64,000 nucleotides of DNA from positions 1-64,000 of the forward strand of contig JAQGBZ010000116.1 of the NCBI GenBank assembly GCA_034687125.1. The letters are read 5' to 3'. This stretch comes from Neelides folsomi (Eukaryota; Arthropoda; Collembola; Neelipleona; Neelidae). The notes beneath the pieces are model-generated. The model did no database searches. It saw only the letters and a list, made by a program, of their open reading frames with translations, and was not told the DNA's origin. Each line of letters begins with the position of its first letter. Within the stretch, counting starts at the first letter, position 1. This document shows, piece after piece, positions 14,452 to 30,514 of this stretch. The translations under genes and the position numbers were made by a program.

Positions 14452-17400
14452 GGTTTTCTCAACGTGACCATTAATAGTGTAGTTGATATATATAGTTTTA
14501 GTTCTAGGTTCATAGATAAATTATAGTATATGCTTCTTAAAGAATAATAAAAGCTGTGTTAACAATTTGTCTTAGGTATGACAAATTAAAATTACGATTC
14601 ATGTTTAAAAGTTACTTAGTTTTCAGTATTTTTGTTTGAAATAACCAGCATCAGCACTACATTAAATAAATGTGAAATGATTTTGTAAAATACAATTACT
14701 ATTATTTTACAGAATAATTTGTCTACTAAAGTTGTTGCGATTAAGTGATACTAATGATAAGTAGGGTATGTGAGGGAGGATGTTAGTTTTATTTTAACTC
14801 TTTATTTAATGATGTAAACACGATGAAAAGTAACTAAATGCGACTAAAGTATATAGTGTTTATTTTTAGTTAGTATTTAACTAAATTCGTGTACGATTCC
14901 TTTGTTGATTTTGCTATTGGCATTTAATACTTATCCATATGTATGGTCGTATGAAAGTTGGTAATGATAGTGAATTTATTAAATCAACCTAGCTATAACT
15001 TCAGAGTGATAAGATTTCTGTCTCCTAGTCAAATGAGCCAAGTTTGCAGAATGTTGTAAGTCATCAAAAGTACAAATTTGTCATTATCTTTTTATGTCTA
15101 CACAAAACTCAAAATATGATTTGACTCAATAAAACATTTTTTACAAAGATCACACACCAAGAGAAACCATTTTATTTCACAATTTTTTTTCTTGAGATGC
15201 TAAATAACATAATTCAAATACCTACACAAAGTCCAATGTTTATATTTATATTATATGTGTCCCTCACATTTCATTATTATCAAGTCATGTTCTATATTTC
15301 ATATTTTATTATAATAATGATATTTTCAATGTTTAAAGCATAAATTCCAAATGTTAGCATAACCCACGAGTAGAATTACCATTCAAACTATTCAATTTAA
15401 TGTAGGTAATAGGAAATAAAAATCTACTCAAATTTCAGTTTTTCTAGCAGCTAGAGCATAAGTATATACTAAACTATGTATAATAACATTAAGTTAGATA
15501 TTAGATACTAGAAATATATAGTGCACACGTGTTTAATAGTAACTTAAGTTAATTAACTATCTTACTCTCAATGGGTGATAATGATAACTCTATATTTGTT
15601 CAATATAATGTTCGCATACATATGGCTTTTCAGGTCTTTATATAAATTGGAGGGAAGGAGTGAAGTGAAATTCTCTGTTATGTGTACACTTTATGGATCA
15701 TTCATTCTTCAGGGATTTATCCCGCTTTGTCGAATTTGCGGGCTTTTTTCCTTTGTCTATGTGTAGGGTCGGGCGGAACCCTGCACATGAGAGGAATGAC
15801 CCTCCCAAACTCCAATCTCAGAGATACGAATGGAAAAAACAGTAGAACCGAGGAGGGCTTACTTACCCCCATGGAATTTCAGAGGGAAAATGAGAGGAAT
15901 GAAATGAACCAGACCCATCCCTCCCATTCACAAAACTAGACAAAGAAAGCATATGTACCATCCAGAGATATAAAGTACCTCTAGATATTCATTAAACAAT
16001 GTACATAGTTATACAATGTTCAAGAGTGAACCATTGATTAATATATCTTTTTTATAATAAAGGGGGAAAGAATCTGGCAGGGATTTGGAATCTCTAAAAA
16101 TGGAATAGTCACAATTTATGTAAACAACTCAAGTCTTATTTATTTGTTATGATGAATTTGGAAATAACATATCTACTTAAAGTTAGTATCTAGATACTTG
16201 TCTCTAGCAATTTGGTTCAAACCATCTTAAAACACAGACCTAATACACCCTCAATCTCCCAAATTCCCAATCCCATCCTGAGTATGACCATGGGCATACC
16301 ATCCTGTATACATTGCTAAAGCCTCTTGAATATATATTGTTAAAATTCTTATAAGTACTTGCATTCTCTTCATACATAATCTACAGTATAGGAATATCGC
16401 GTTGTTGATTATTTGTTCTAGAGGTTCCAATATAAGTATTTTACTTTTTTATTACAAAGGTATTTATTATACAATGAATGATGATATTGTCCATTTAAGC
16501 ACTTATGTATAATTTATCATATATAGTTTATACCCACATTCCTATTTATGAGTTAAGAAGCATTTTGTGATTTTGGCTATCCTATCGCCCTCATTTCCCT
16601 CCCCTGTTCTATTTTCATTTTTACCTGAATACACATTTTTAATAAAGTAAAAGATTAAGAACATGTCAGAAATGAAAGGCAAGCATTGTGAATCCCTCTA
16701 CAAAGAATAGCTTTTGAGGGTACATTCGTATTTTAAAACCTTTTAGAAATACTTATAAATATTCGTGATAAGATTGCTTTCATTTCCTCATGAGTGTCAT
16801 TCATGTTAAGTCTCATAAATACTGACCAAAGACGCCAAATGAACATATCAAAATCAAAGGTCCGATTATAGTTTAAACATTTATGAAAACATAATCATCT
16901 TACCAAGACTTATCTTCAGACATTCCTAGTTTCCATCCTTTGGCCAAGGAGGACACGTTTTGCCTTGATTACTCTTTAAAAGTATTTATTTATACATAGA
17001 GGTAAGTATTATATCCACAATAATCCGCATTCACTGTACATATATTTCTGAACTTGAGACTGCCTATATTTTGGTAAGTAAATATACATAGTGTACATTT
17101 TTGTATTTTTTGGCTTGACGGTTCGAAGGGCTCCCTAAGGTTTAAGGTCTCGGATGACCAGTAAGGTGTTACAGTTTGAGGAAAGGTATTTGAAGGTAAT
17201 TAAGGTGGGTTTGGTATTTTCGTGGTTCCCAAAGGAGTTTGGAGGGAAGTGAGTGAAAGGGGCGGCGGGGAAATCTTTGTTGGTGAGTGGAGGGAGGAGA
17301 CCACGTGACCGTTCCTTTCTCCACATCTCCCTCCTCTGGTCCTTTCTTTCTTAGTCACCTTCGGGAACTCGAGGCAGCAGAGTGATTGACCCCTTCTTCG

Positions 17401-17658
17401 TCCTCTGAAGGTAGAACGACCTTTAATGGCCATTTAACCTTTCAAGTCTCCTCTGGTTCCTCCTTGTAATACTCACTCAAGTCTTTTCCTCGTTAAACAT
17501 CCCTCCTACAAAATGGTGGGCTGTTTAACATAATAATATTTAATCTAATACTTGAGGTCAGAAATGATTCTCTTTATTCTTTCAGATGGTCTTTCCCTCA
17601 AGCTGTGTCTCGACTCCCGCCTGCCCTTCCCACTCCTCTCTTTAATAATATTCAGCTA
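14452..17658. other. PIGN-cyclin E interval with candidate untranslated exons
   Basis: About 3.2 kb. From 14452 to about 15570 and from 16000 to 17100 it is AT-rich with nothing recognisable. The segment 15640-15950 is GC-richer and contains an open, splice-flanked stretch listed separately. The segment 17100-17520 is GC-rich with a pyrimidine-rich plus strand and is probably the cyclin E promoter and first untranslated exon; a splice acceptor (TTCTTTCAG) at about 17585 opens the exon that carries the cyclin E ATG. A GGCGGCGGGGAAA run at about 17261-17274 resembles but does not equal an E2F site. Confidence 0.4.
15767..15939 (+). other. Candidate terminal exon of unrecognised gene
   Basis: After a good 3' splice consensus (CCTTTGTCTATGTGTAG) the sequence is open for about 57 codons in one frame, reading GSGGTLHMRGMTLPNSN and then a charged stretch rich in E, N and R, ending in TAG. 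Base composition differs from the AT-rich flanks. I do not recognise the protein and found no convincing upstream exon. It could be part of a non-coding transcript or a PIGN/cyclin E untranslated exon. Confidence 0.2.
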
Positions 17659-19529
17659 ATGAGGAATGATAAGATGCATCACAGCAGTAAAAGAACGTAA
17701 GTTAAATCCCTTGTCTGTATTTAATTTAATCAGGGTAGAAATAGGTAGAATGACGTAGAAATGCTAACTGTGGGAGTGGAAGGACGTTGGAAAATTGGGA
17801 ATTAAGTTCTTTTTCTTTTCTAGCATTTCTGCGTCTCCGTACAAACTCTTAACCCCGAACAGGCTTTTGAGGAAGATGGGCGGCCGAGTTCTTCCAAATG
17901 CAAATTCCAAAGGAAACAAGCCATCAATTTTGACTCCGAGTCGGAAGCGGAAATTGGAGACGACCGAGATGCGACCCTCCCCACTCCCAGAAGTCAACTT
18001 TGCAAATTCAAGCGAAGTTTGGGAGCTGATGTGCAATATGGACGAAAAGTATCGAAAACCCCTTGACATCTTCAAGAATCATCCAGTCCTCTCTCCTCAA
18101 ATGCGGGCCATTCTTTTCGATTGGATTATGGACGTCTGCGAAGCGTATACTCTCCACAGAGAAACTCTTTACCTTGCCATCGACTACCTCGATAGATATC
18201 TCTCCCTTCAAAACGATATCCTCAAGCATCACCTACAGCTCATCGGTATGCTAAAATTTTATTTAATTGTAATTTGGCAATTCGAGAAATTATAGTTTTT
18301 GGTTTCTTGTGTTCTGTCGATGCTAATTTGATTAAGCATAATTCGATTTGAAGGCATTTAAATTGTTTTAATATTATATGTCGAGGAATGTGCGAGTATA
18401 TTGGAATGTTATAGAGCAAATAAGAAGTCATTCCGGTTTTCACATCTTATTAGAATTGCATACATAAATAGTTTATTACCTATAAACATGTTTGTCGATG
18501 GCCATGACTCAAGGAACTAACTCAATTTAAAAGGCCTCTGATAAGGCTAATTACAAATTCAAATGAACTCTCGAATTTCAAATGAATGAAATCCTAAGGT
18601 CGTGATTTGATTTTGATTTTCAGGAATCACATGTTTATTCATTGCTGCTAAAATGGAAGAAATTTATCCCCCCAAACTCCATACATTCGCATATGTGACT
18701 GATGGGGCCTGTACTGAATCGGATATCCTCGACATGGAACTCGTCATAATGAAGACTTTAAAATGGAATTTGAATCCAATAACTCCCCCCGCTTGGGTCA
18801 ATATCTACCTTCAAGTGCTCAGCGTCTCTTCTGGACAGAAGACTAGTGATTTCCTTCGGACGAACAGATACGTAAGAGAATTGAATCCAGAAGACGTCCG
18901 CCTAACACGCCCACAATATTCTCCCGTCGACTTTGTCCGAGCCCTTAGGATTATTGATTTGGCCATTCTTGACCTCGACTCGTCTAATTTCTCATATTCC
19001 ACTCTTGCCGCCGCTGCAATTTACCACACTAAAGGTATATTTCACAAAATTTAACATTTTACATATAAAGATTAATTTATTTTATAAGAAGCATTATTTA
19101 TTTTATATTGATCGTTTTAACACAATTCATTGATTATTCATTAGGACGACAAGCAGCTTTAGCCTCCAGTGGATTTCAATGGGAGTGCTTAAGTCCATGC
19201 ATCAACTGGTTGGCTCCTTTCGCAGCTGTGCTTAAAAAGACAGAAGTCCCTGAAGTCCTCCCTGGAGTGAGTGGAATTTCAGACGAGGCTCGTCATTTAG
19301 TCCAAACTCATTGCATCACCCTCTCAATGCTCGTAAGTCCATAATAATAAAAATATTATTTATTTGCTAAAATAAGTAAAGGGAGATGTTTCATTAGAAC
19401 TTTTTTATATCTTAGGATTCAGTACAACTGATCGCCACAAGCAACAAAGTTTTTAGTCCAATGAATCACACTGACGCCTTCCTAACTCCACCAAGATCAA
19501 CTGAAAAGAACAAAAGAGGAAAACACTAA
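17659..19529 (+). CDS. CycE: G1/S-specific cyclin E
   Basis: Five coding exons, 17659-17696, 17824-18245, 18624-19034, 19145-19332 and 19416-19529, give 390 residues. The first cyclin box contains MRAILFDWIMDVCEAYTLHRET and [24 protein letters not shown]-type sequence; FAYVTDGAC and the second fold (FSYSTLAAAAIYH) also match cyclin E specifically. The MRAIL hydrophobic docking patch is intact. The tail holds AFLTPPRSTE at residues 374-383, the same arrangement as the Fbw7/Archipelago degron of vertebrate cyclin E (T-P-P-x-S). Another L-L-T-P occurs near the N-terminus. Cyclin E activates Cdk2 for S-phase entry and is turned over by SCF-Fbw7. The first coding exon is only 38 bp; the start is the first ATG after a stop in the same exon. 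Confidence 0.95.
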
Positions 19530-22380
19530 CATTCCCCTTCAACTCCCACTTCTTTATCTCAAATGTACCTTCTTTCTTTTATATATAGACTTTTGGGGCT
19601 GAGTTACATTTGAAATTTCTTTTACAATTCAATGATTTGTTTCACTTTACTTTCTCTTTCGCAAAATTCGCTTTACGTTATTAATTTAATATTTTAAGGG
19701 AACATAATTTATATAGCAAAAATGCAATTTAAGTACATTGTTATTGTTAAGGATTATACAAATATTTTAGGGGTTTCAGTGGTCTGATTAGATTTATTTT
19801 CGTTGTCTTTCTAATCTAGGAATATATTTATGATTTTAAACACAATTTTAAATTGAACCAGGAAAACGTGATTTAGGTAAATTCGTACCGACATGATCTG
19901 ATATTTGTATTTACAGAGTCTATTGCTTATATTATAAATATATTAAAAACGAAATACCAAATAAAAATGTACTAAATTAAGTTATAGGGGGTGGTTACAC
20001 AGATTACACAAATACGGATTCATTTATAATTTTAGTTAATTTTGTTTTGGTGAGAGATTTGTATATATTATATAAAATTGCATGCATTATATTTAAATTT
20101 AATTAATCAAGATTACAATATTTGCAATGGAAAGGCTGACGGTTGACTCGTCAATTAACCACAACAAAGATGATTGGGAGACATTTCTCATGTAATACCT
20201 CAATTTTTAAATGAAATAATGCATAACCAATTTCAATACTAAATTTAGTAAGGGATGGTGTCATTTATTAATATTCTTCAAAGAGGAACTCAAAGCGTGA
20301 TAGTTTTTAAAATAATTTGAGTATTCTTTTTATTACTGTAAACTGGGGCTTGGGTTAATTGTAATATTATTTTAAGGGATTTTTTTTCGTTCAACTGAAC
20401 GCACGGCAATTATTTATAATTTACAAAGAGGGAAATAATGTACTTTTTATAATGCTTTTTGGTGTCGTGTTTTGGTCAAGAAGCACTTTATTAAACTTTT
20501 GCGTCTTAATATTTAAGAATTGCCTATATAAGAAAGGCTGAAGACTTTATTGACAATACTAGTTGTAATTATATAAAATTCTAATTTAATGCATTCCAAT
20601 GTGCGCACAATAAACAATATTTTTAACCTATAAATGTCTCTTTTTTTCATGCATTGAAGACTTATGATTCTTATGAATCGTAAGTTTCATAACTCATAAG
20701 TTGAGCATTTACTAATATTGAGTCATTTAATCTTAATAATCAATTCTAAATGTAAGAAAACAATTGAACAATTTTAATCTTCCATATGGCTTAGCCATGA
20801 TCTTATCTGCAAACAACATATCATATAGCATTATTTAAAAGGCAAGCTAAAATACGCAATGAATAATACCAAAAAGAAAATATCCTTGATGTGACAGAGA
20901 GGAGAAAATGAATATACCTGTTTTATCTTTATGTAACATACTTATTTTATTATCAATTAGGTAATGCTATAAAAGACCCGGTGCTTTGAAGGACTGCTCT
21001 CGCTTTGCAAAATAAGGTGAAATTCTTGGAAGCCAATATTGAACACTTGAAGAGGAATGAATTTAATATTGAATCTAATTTCATTAAATCGTGTCATTAA
21101 AATATGAAATAAAGAATATAACACATTTTGATAAATATTCGGAACTAGAGATTTATTCTCAATAAAATAATGAACCGTTTGTTCAGTTAATTGAATTTTT
21201 ACATGGGTAATTTTAATTGTACGTAATATAATAATTAGATAATATCTATTAGGTATATGTCTAAACTAGGCATTAATATAAAAACACTATCGCGAAATGA
21301 GATTTATTCAATGTAAGAAACACGAAGTAAGATAATTATAATATTAGGTTAGGAAAGTAATTTGACAAATCGAAAAAGAACAAGACTTATCTTTTAGGAC
21401 AATGAAACAAGCTACAAACTCAAAGATGCTAAATTTTAGCTTCGGTATAATTTAATAATACTTTGGAAAAGGTCGATTATAGATGATCAAATGAAAGTAT
21501 TATAATTACAAATCTTATTAATAGGTAGTTATTATTTTATAGGTACATTTGCTTCTATCATTGAAGGAGTTAAAATAAATTACGCTTAAACTACAATTAA
21601 ACAAGTTAATTGAAATTCATCATATTTTCATCAATTAGGTATACAAAATTAATTGTAATTTAATTATTAAAACTTTATAAGTTTGATAAGGTACATTCAT
21701 TTTTGTCTTCTTCTCAGTTAAATTACCACTTATGTTTAGATTAGGGATAAGAATATGATAGCTCTTTTATAATAATACATGTTGAGTAAATACAAAATAA
21801 TATTAGACCTACTTTGAGTACCTCTAATAAATATGGTAGACATTTGAAAATAGTACAATGTAATTAGTACGCACATCAATTTCATTAGATTTTGAAAGTG
21901 AGTTGAAGGATGAAAATTAACATTTAGATTTATAAGAAAAAGACAAATGCTATTAGATGTCATATTACACATAACTATATTTATCTTTGAGTATGTAACA
22001 CATTTATATTTTGGGTTGAAGACAGGTAATTTAATTAATGACAATTTAAATTCATTACATATTGAAATAGACCTCGAGTTTTTTAGACGAAACGAGAACA
22101 ATTTAATTATGTATATTGAGGAGTTCAGGTTTAAATATCATGACTATTCTTCATAAAATTAGATAAAACGATACAAGTTTTTTTCGTGATAATTTTATAT
22201 TTAGCAAGAATAAACAATAGTCAAGATATTTCATTTCGAACAGCCTGTAATTTTTTTTATATTTTACATATACGAAAATACATACGTAGTACCTAGGATT
22301 GGATTACGGATTTAAATAATATCCATTGACTCTTTAACTTAAACATTTAGTAGTTGATCATTTAGCAATTTAGCTAAAAG
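19530..22380. other. AT-rich gene-free interval (cyclin E to OSER1)
   Basis: Convergent 3' flank of about 2.85 kb. All open frames here are short and AT-driven. The cyclin E 3' UTR occupies the left end. No repeat, RNA gene or coding exon was recognised. Confidence 0.5.
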
Positions 22381-25769
<3,389 letters not shown>

Positions 25770-26791
25770 ATGGATTTGATAGCAAGCGTTGAGCCCCAAG
25801 TGGCTCTGCCCGTCGTGGGTGCGGTCCTCTGCGCTTTCCTTGTCTACATCTTTGGGTTCCAGAAGAGTCAAGAACCAAGCTTCCAACATTTGGCTGTTCT
25901 CTCAGAGAAAAAACCTAAACCAAGGCAGCCAGCTACTCAAATTCCTTCGCAAAAGGCGAAAGGGACAGTGCAGCAGCAAGTAGCCAAAGCTAAACCATTA
26001 GCTAATGGGCATGCAGTGACTGAGAAGACACCCAAGAGCCCCAAAGTCCTTCAAAAGGAAAATAAGGAAAATGTGAAGCCAAAGAAGAACGTGAAGGATC
26101 CCAAAGAAAAGCCAGAAGACTTTGAAGGAGGTTTGTCAAACATCTTATCTTAACAAATACTTAATTACAGATTATTCTTTTAATCTTTAAAGAACGGCAA
26201 AGTATTATGAATACATAATAAATACATATAATTTTATAAACTAATATTGGTAAATTATTGTTTTTCCTTATAGGAGAATGGATCCAAGCATTCTCACGCA
26301 AGGAGAAAAATGCGAAGAGAGAAAAGAAGCAGAAGAAAGAAGAAATATTTAAGGGGAAGGAGGAAGTAGCTGAAAAGGTTGAGAAAGTTGAGAAAATCGA
26401 AGTTGTTCTCGAGAGAATGAGAGCCGAGTCCCCGAAGAAGGAAGCTGTCGTGGCTCCTAAGGTGGAAGTGAAGGAAGTTGAGAAGGTCGAAAAGAAAGTT
26501 GAGAAGAAGCCAGCTGAGAAGAAGCAAACTGAGAAGAAGAAGGAAGAGCCACCCAAGAAGTCCGTTGAGGAGAAAGTGGAAGAAAAGGTTGTTACACCTC
26601 CGATGGTCGAAGAAACGAAAACAACCAACGTTGCTTTTGATGAACTTGGAGGTTAATAATGCTTAAATTGTAATTATTTTTAAATTGTAATTCTATTATA
26701 TATTTTACAAATGGAATATGTTAATTATTTAGACTCTTGGGAAGAAGCCAAGTCAAGGGGAACGAAGAAACGGAGAGCTCGAAAAGACTAA
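25770..26791 (+). CDS. MTDH: Metadherin (LYRIC/AEG-1)-like ER membrane protein
   Basis: Three exons, 25770-26130, 26274-26651 and 26733-26791, give 265 residues. A short N-terminus (residues 1-10) is followed by one membrane helix (~11-30, VALPVVGAVLCAFLVYIFGF) and a long lysine/glutamate-rich tail. Two tryptophan-centred blocks resemble vertebrate metadherin: GEWIQAFSRKEKNAKREKK (~121-139) against its EGAWETKISHREKRQQRKR, and the C-terminus DSWEEAKSRGTKKRRARKD against SWESPKQIKKKKKARRE. Topology (type Ib, single N-terminal helix) also agrees. Human metadherin is 582 residues, so the middle is much shorter here. In vertebrates it sits in the ER and nucleus and binds SND1. Because the composition is biased, RRBP1-like or other K/E-rich ER proteins remain possible. 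The ATG exon follows a splice acceptor 20 bp upstream. Confidence 0.6.
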
Positions 26792-29700
26792 ACACATTCA
26801 ACTTAATGACGAAACCTCTCGATGGACGAAACGCATCAAACGTACATATTTACAATTTAAAAATAGAAATAATATTGGCTCTAATCATCAACCAAAATAT
26901 AAACCTTTGTGTATTTAAAATATTTCAATTGACAAATATCACAATATTTGATATAAAAGCTAACAAGACATTTTAAACATATTAGAATATTTAAATTCTT
27001 AGCCAAATATACAATTAACTCAAACACAAAAGTTTAATTTTACATTCGGGTGCGTTAACTTATTCGAAAGTGATATTAAAATTATTAATTTGTATATATA
27101 TTCGTGTTTATATCTACCAAGTCTTTTAAATTATTTTGGAAAAAATTACTTTATTAATTATAAGAATTACTAGTACGCTACGAAACATAATATTTATTAA
27201 AAACCCAGGGCTTTGGCCACCATAAAAGACGAAAGGAATCAAATATTTATTAGTGATTTAATCCTTGGATCCAATAGGCGTCAAGTGACAATTTTCATTG
27301 GAAGAATGTTTCTATTTGAACCAAGACAAATCATTTATTTTATAAAATTGAAGAGTGTGAATGATCATTTCAATTGTAGTTGAAATATCAAACTGAAATA
27401 ATTGACTGATTTTGAGAAATGGTCTTTTCACGTCATTTGGATTAAATCAATTTGTAGGTAAAGAGTAGATGATGTCTATTGACATTCCTATTTAATCATA
27501 AATTACTAATCTTGACTATATACGTAAGATTGACAGGTTAAACAAACCAATTTCCCAATCAATGTTAACCTAAGTTCTCTTTTTAGGAACTAGATATTTA
27601 ATACTTTAATAACTTATATTACTTTTAACTGAACGTACGTTTAAATGCACTTTATTTAATTGTTTTAAGCATTACATCTGACATGAGGATTATTATTAAT
27701 TTATTTCCATTTTCCTTCATACTATACAATTTTTCTTTATTTAAATTAAGAATTTAATACATAAAATGAAAATTCAATTTTCGTTAGCTTCTTTCACAAA
27801 CCTTTCTTTATCACAATTAATGTATCAACTTCAACTTTGTTATAAACCCATCAATTTGAAAAGATTGAAAATTCATTTAGATTCATTCCTATTATTAATT
27901 TACACGTTTTTTCTGTGATAGAATCTTTATTAAGCAGAATTTACGACAATATACCCATTTAACTAACATTAAAAATCACAGATAGTTATGAAATTATTTA
28001 TAAACTTAAAATTTTTACGTTTTGGGTTATTGGGATTTTTCAACAATTGGTGATGGAACTCAATCTTGGGTTAACGATAAAAAATAGCTTTGTTAAATAT
28101 ACTTAATGTGTATTCGCGTACTCATGTACCTAAAAGTTAAATTAGTTATACTTATAATAAAGTATCATAATGTATAAATAATTGAGTCCTTTCAATACAT
28201 CCATATGCGTAATATTATAAATATTTATATGGTATAATAGGAAAATATGAATCATAGATTATGAATAAATACCTAGTTAAAGACAAGTGCACAAAAGCAC
28301 AAGCTTAAAATTTTACAGATAAACTTTATCTAATCTTTTCTACGTCTACGTTCAATCAAAATGGCTGGTTAAGGCACATAACTATTTAAAACTATTTAGT
28401 ATGTCATATTAGATGATAATCTAACAAAGTCTTAAATAACTTCTATGAATAAGTTAATTTATAAAATTCGTATAAGATGTAAGTATTTGTATATTTAAAT
28501 TTAAACGGTACATCGATGTAAGTGAATAATTAACTACGATATTTAATTAATTTTAAATAGAGTTAAATAATTATAGATAGTTAAGCTCTCTAGGACTCGC
28601 TTAAGGCGATGATTCTACAAATGAACTCAAATGGTGCTAGCAGAGTAGTGGAAGGGAATCGGATCTCTTGAGCCGGAAGGATCCTACAAGGTTTACTTAA
28701 AGCTCCAAGAGGGTTCCCTTCAAATAGTTTCAAAAGTAATACTTTTTGTGTGCGATTAAGATTTTTCACTTCGTTTCTTTGCATTCCTTTTGGGTTTCAT
28801 TTTGTAAAAGTTAATTAGATGGGCTTAACCTCACTTCTCTCTTTTGTCTTCCTTCCTTTTCATTGTGTGCAATTTAAGATGCCGAGTCAAATGGATTTAC
28901 ATTACTCAAACTTAGCACATTCCCTTTAATTCCTCTTCCATGATGGATGGAGTGTGAAAGTGTTTAAATTTTACATAAAACGCCTGGTAAACTTCGAGTT
29001 TATTATTAACGGGAATACGGGGTCATAATGTAATATAAATGAGTAATTTTGAATTACTTGAATTAGATTTAATATTGGATTTAAAAAAACTTATTTAAAA
29101 AGTGATTTGTGAGGGGCGTTAGAGTTTTCTTATTTCTTTGCATGCTAAAACCTTTTGGTTTGAATGTCTTAAGGCAATATTAATTTAGTCGATTATAATT
29201 TATAAGGTTGAGATTTGAGATGTATTAGATTATTGTTAGAATAGTTTATTTTTAATTGGATTGGATTAAAATAATTAGTTAAGAAGAGTCATAAAAGTAC
29301 TTGGAATTATATAATTAATAATTTATATTAAAAGTAATTTACATGATTTTGAGGAGGAGTTAAGAATAAGGCGTAGGATTAAGGAAGTTGAAAGTAATTC
29401 GTAACATGTGTGTATTTTTAATGCCACAAGTGTTTCGTTACTTGCTAAACACTAACCAAATGAATGTACATAAAAGGAAAGTAGATTTAAAGTGAAGGAT
29501 GTAATATATAATTACATTTAAATATACGATACTAGTGGTTTAATTTATTTAAACATTACGTTAATTAAGCAGAATTATTCTGTTTTTCAATAGTTGGATG
29601 CTACAAATTGTATTTGGAAGATTTGTCACGAAAAATATTCATTTTGCAAATATTAATAATGTGGATGTAATAAATAATGACTAATGGGTTTAATCAAGTT

Positions 29701-30514
29701 GAAATTTTGTTATTATAATATGAATTTAATTAGACAGAAATTTATGTAGAGGATAATATTATACACTTTTATAGACCTCTTGGCACATTTGACAATCTTG
29801 ATATTTATGAATATAATTTAATGTGAGGGTGATGTCAATTAAAAACATCATACAATTTTGAGAAAAAACTATGAGAAAAGGTTGTAAGCTATTAGAGAAT
29901 TTATTCTTGAATTGTCCATAAAGGTATATGGTTATTATATTGTTACATGAATGTACTTATCTTAAGCATCACGACTATTAAAGTGATATTTATACACGAA
30001 GCTCATTGAGGAATATTTGTTGTTCGAGATTTGTGGGATTTAATTAAATGTGAAGTATTTTTAAATTGGACGAGTTATGAATTAAAATAAATAAAGTCGG
30101 TAAAATCATGCCATTAGAGAAATGTATTCATGTTATCTTTAAAATGAAGTATTGTTATTTGTTATAAATATTTAATATATTTTTGGGGATTGAGGGTTTC
30201 AGGGTTTACTTTCTTAATTAAAAGTATGTAAAATTAATATTTAAAAGGATGAATAAAGAAAGACGGTTTAATCAATGGTTTCATTATTGGGCAAACCATA
30301 CAATGACGATTTACATAATATTTATTCGTACCGCTTTTTATTAATTATGCTAATTTATCAATAATATCTGTAATTAATTCGTTTCTTCTTTTTTTAAAAT
30401 AATAGCTGTAATTTATTTATTTATTATAAGATTTTCCTTTAAACATATTAACCAAACAGTTAACTATTTGGACTTAATAAAAAAACATAATTTGTACATG
30501 AAAAGTAAAAAAAA
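26792..30514. other. Convergent AT-rich interval (metadherin-like to CCDC66)
   Basis: About 3.7 kb with 3' UTRs at the ends and no recognised gene. A locally GC-richer patch at 28590-28800 holds a 64-codon frame on the minus strand (MQRNEVKNLNRTQ...) preceded closely by a stop; it matches nothing I know and lacks splice support. A deep AT-rich stretch follows to 30510. Confidence 0.45.

Noticed and set aside
21736-22156. Overlapping open frames on both strands
   Set aside because: AT-driven, no splice context, no family resemblance, low-complexity translation.
26161-26628. 155-codon minus-strand Ser/Phe-rich frame
   Set aside because: Antisense of the K/E-rich metadherin-like exon 2.
28590-28784. 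64-codon minus-strand frame in a GC-richer patch
   Set aside because: Stop 12 bp upstream, no splice support and no recognised family.
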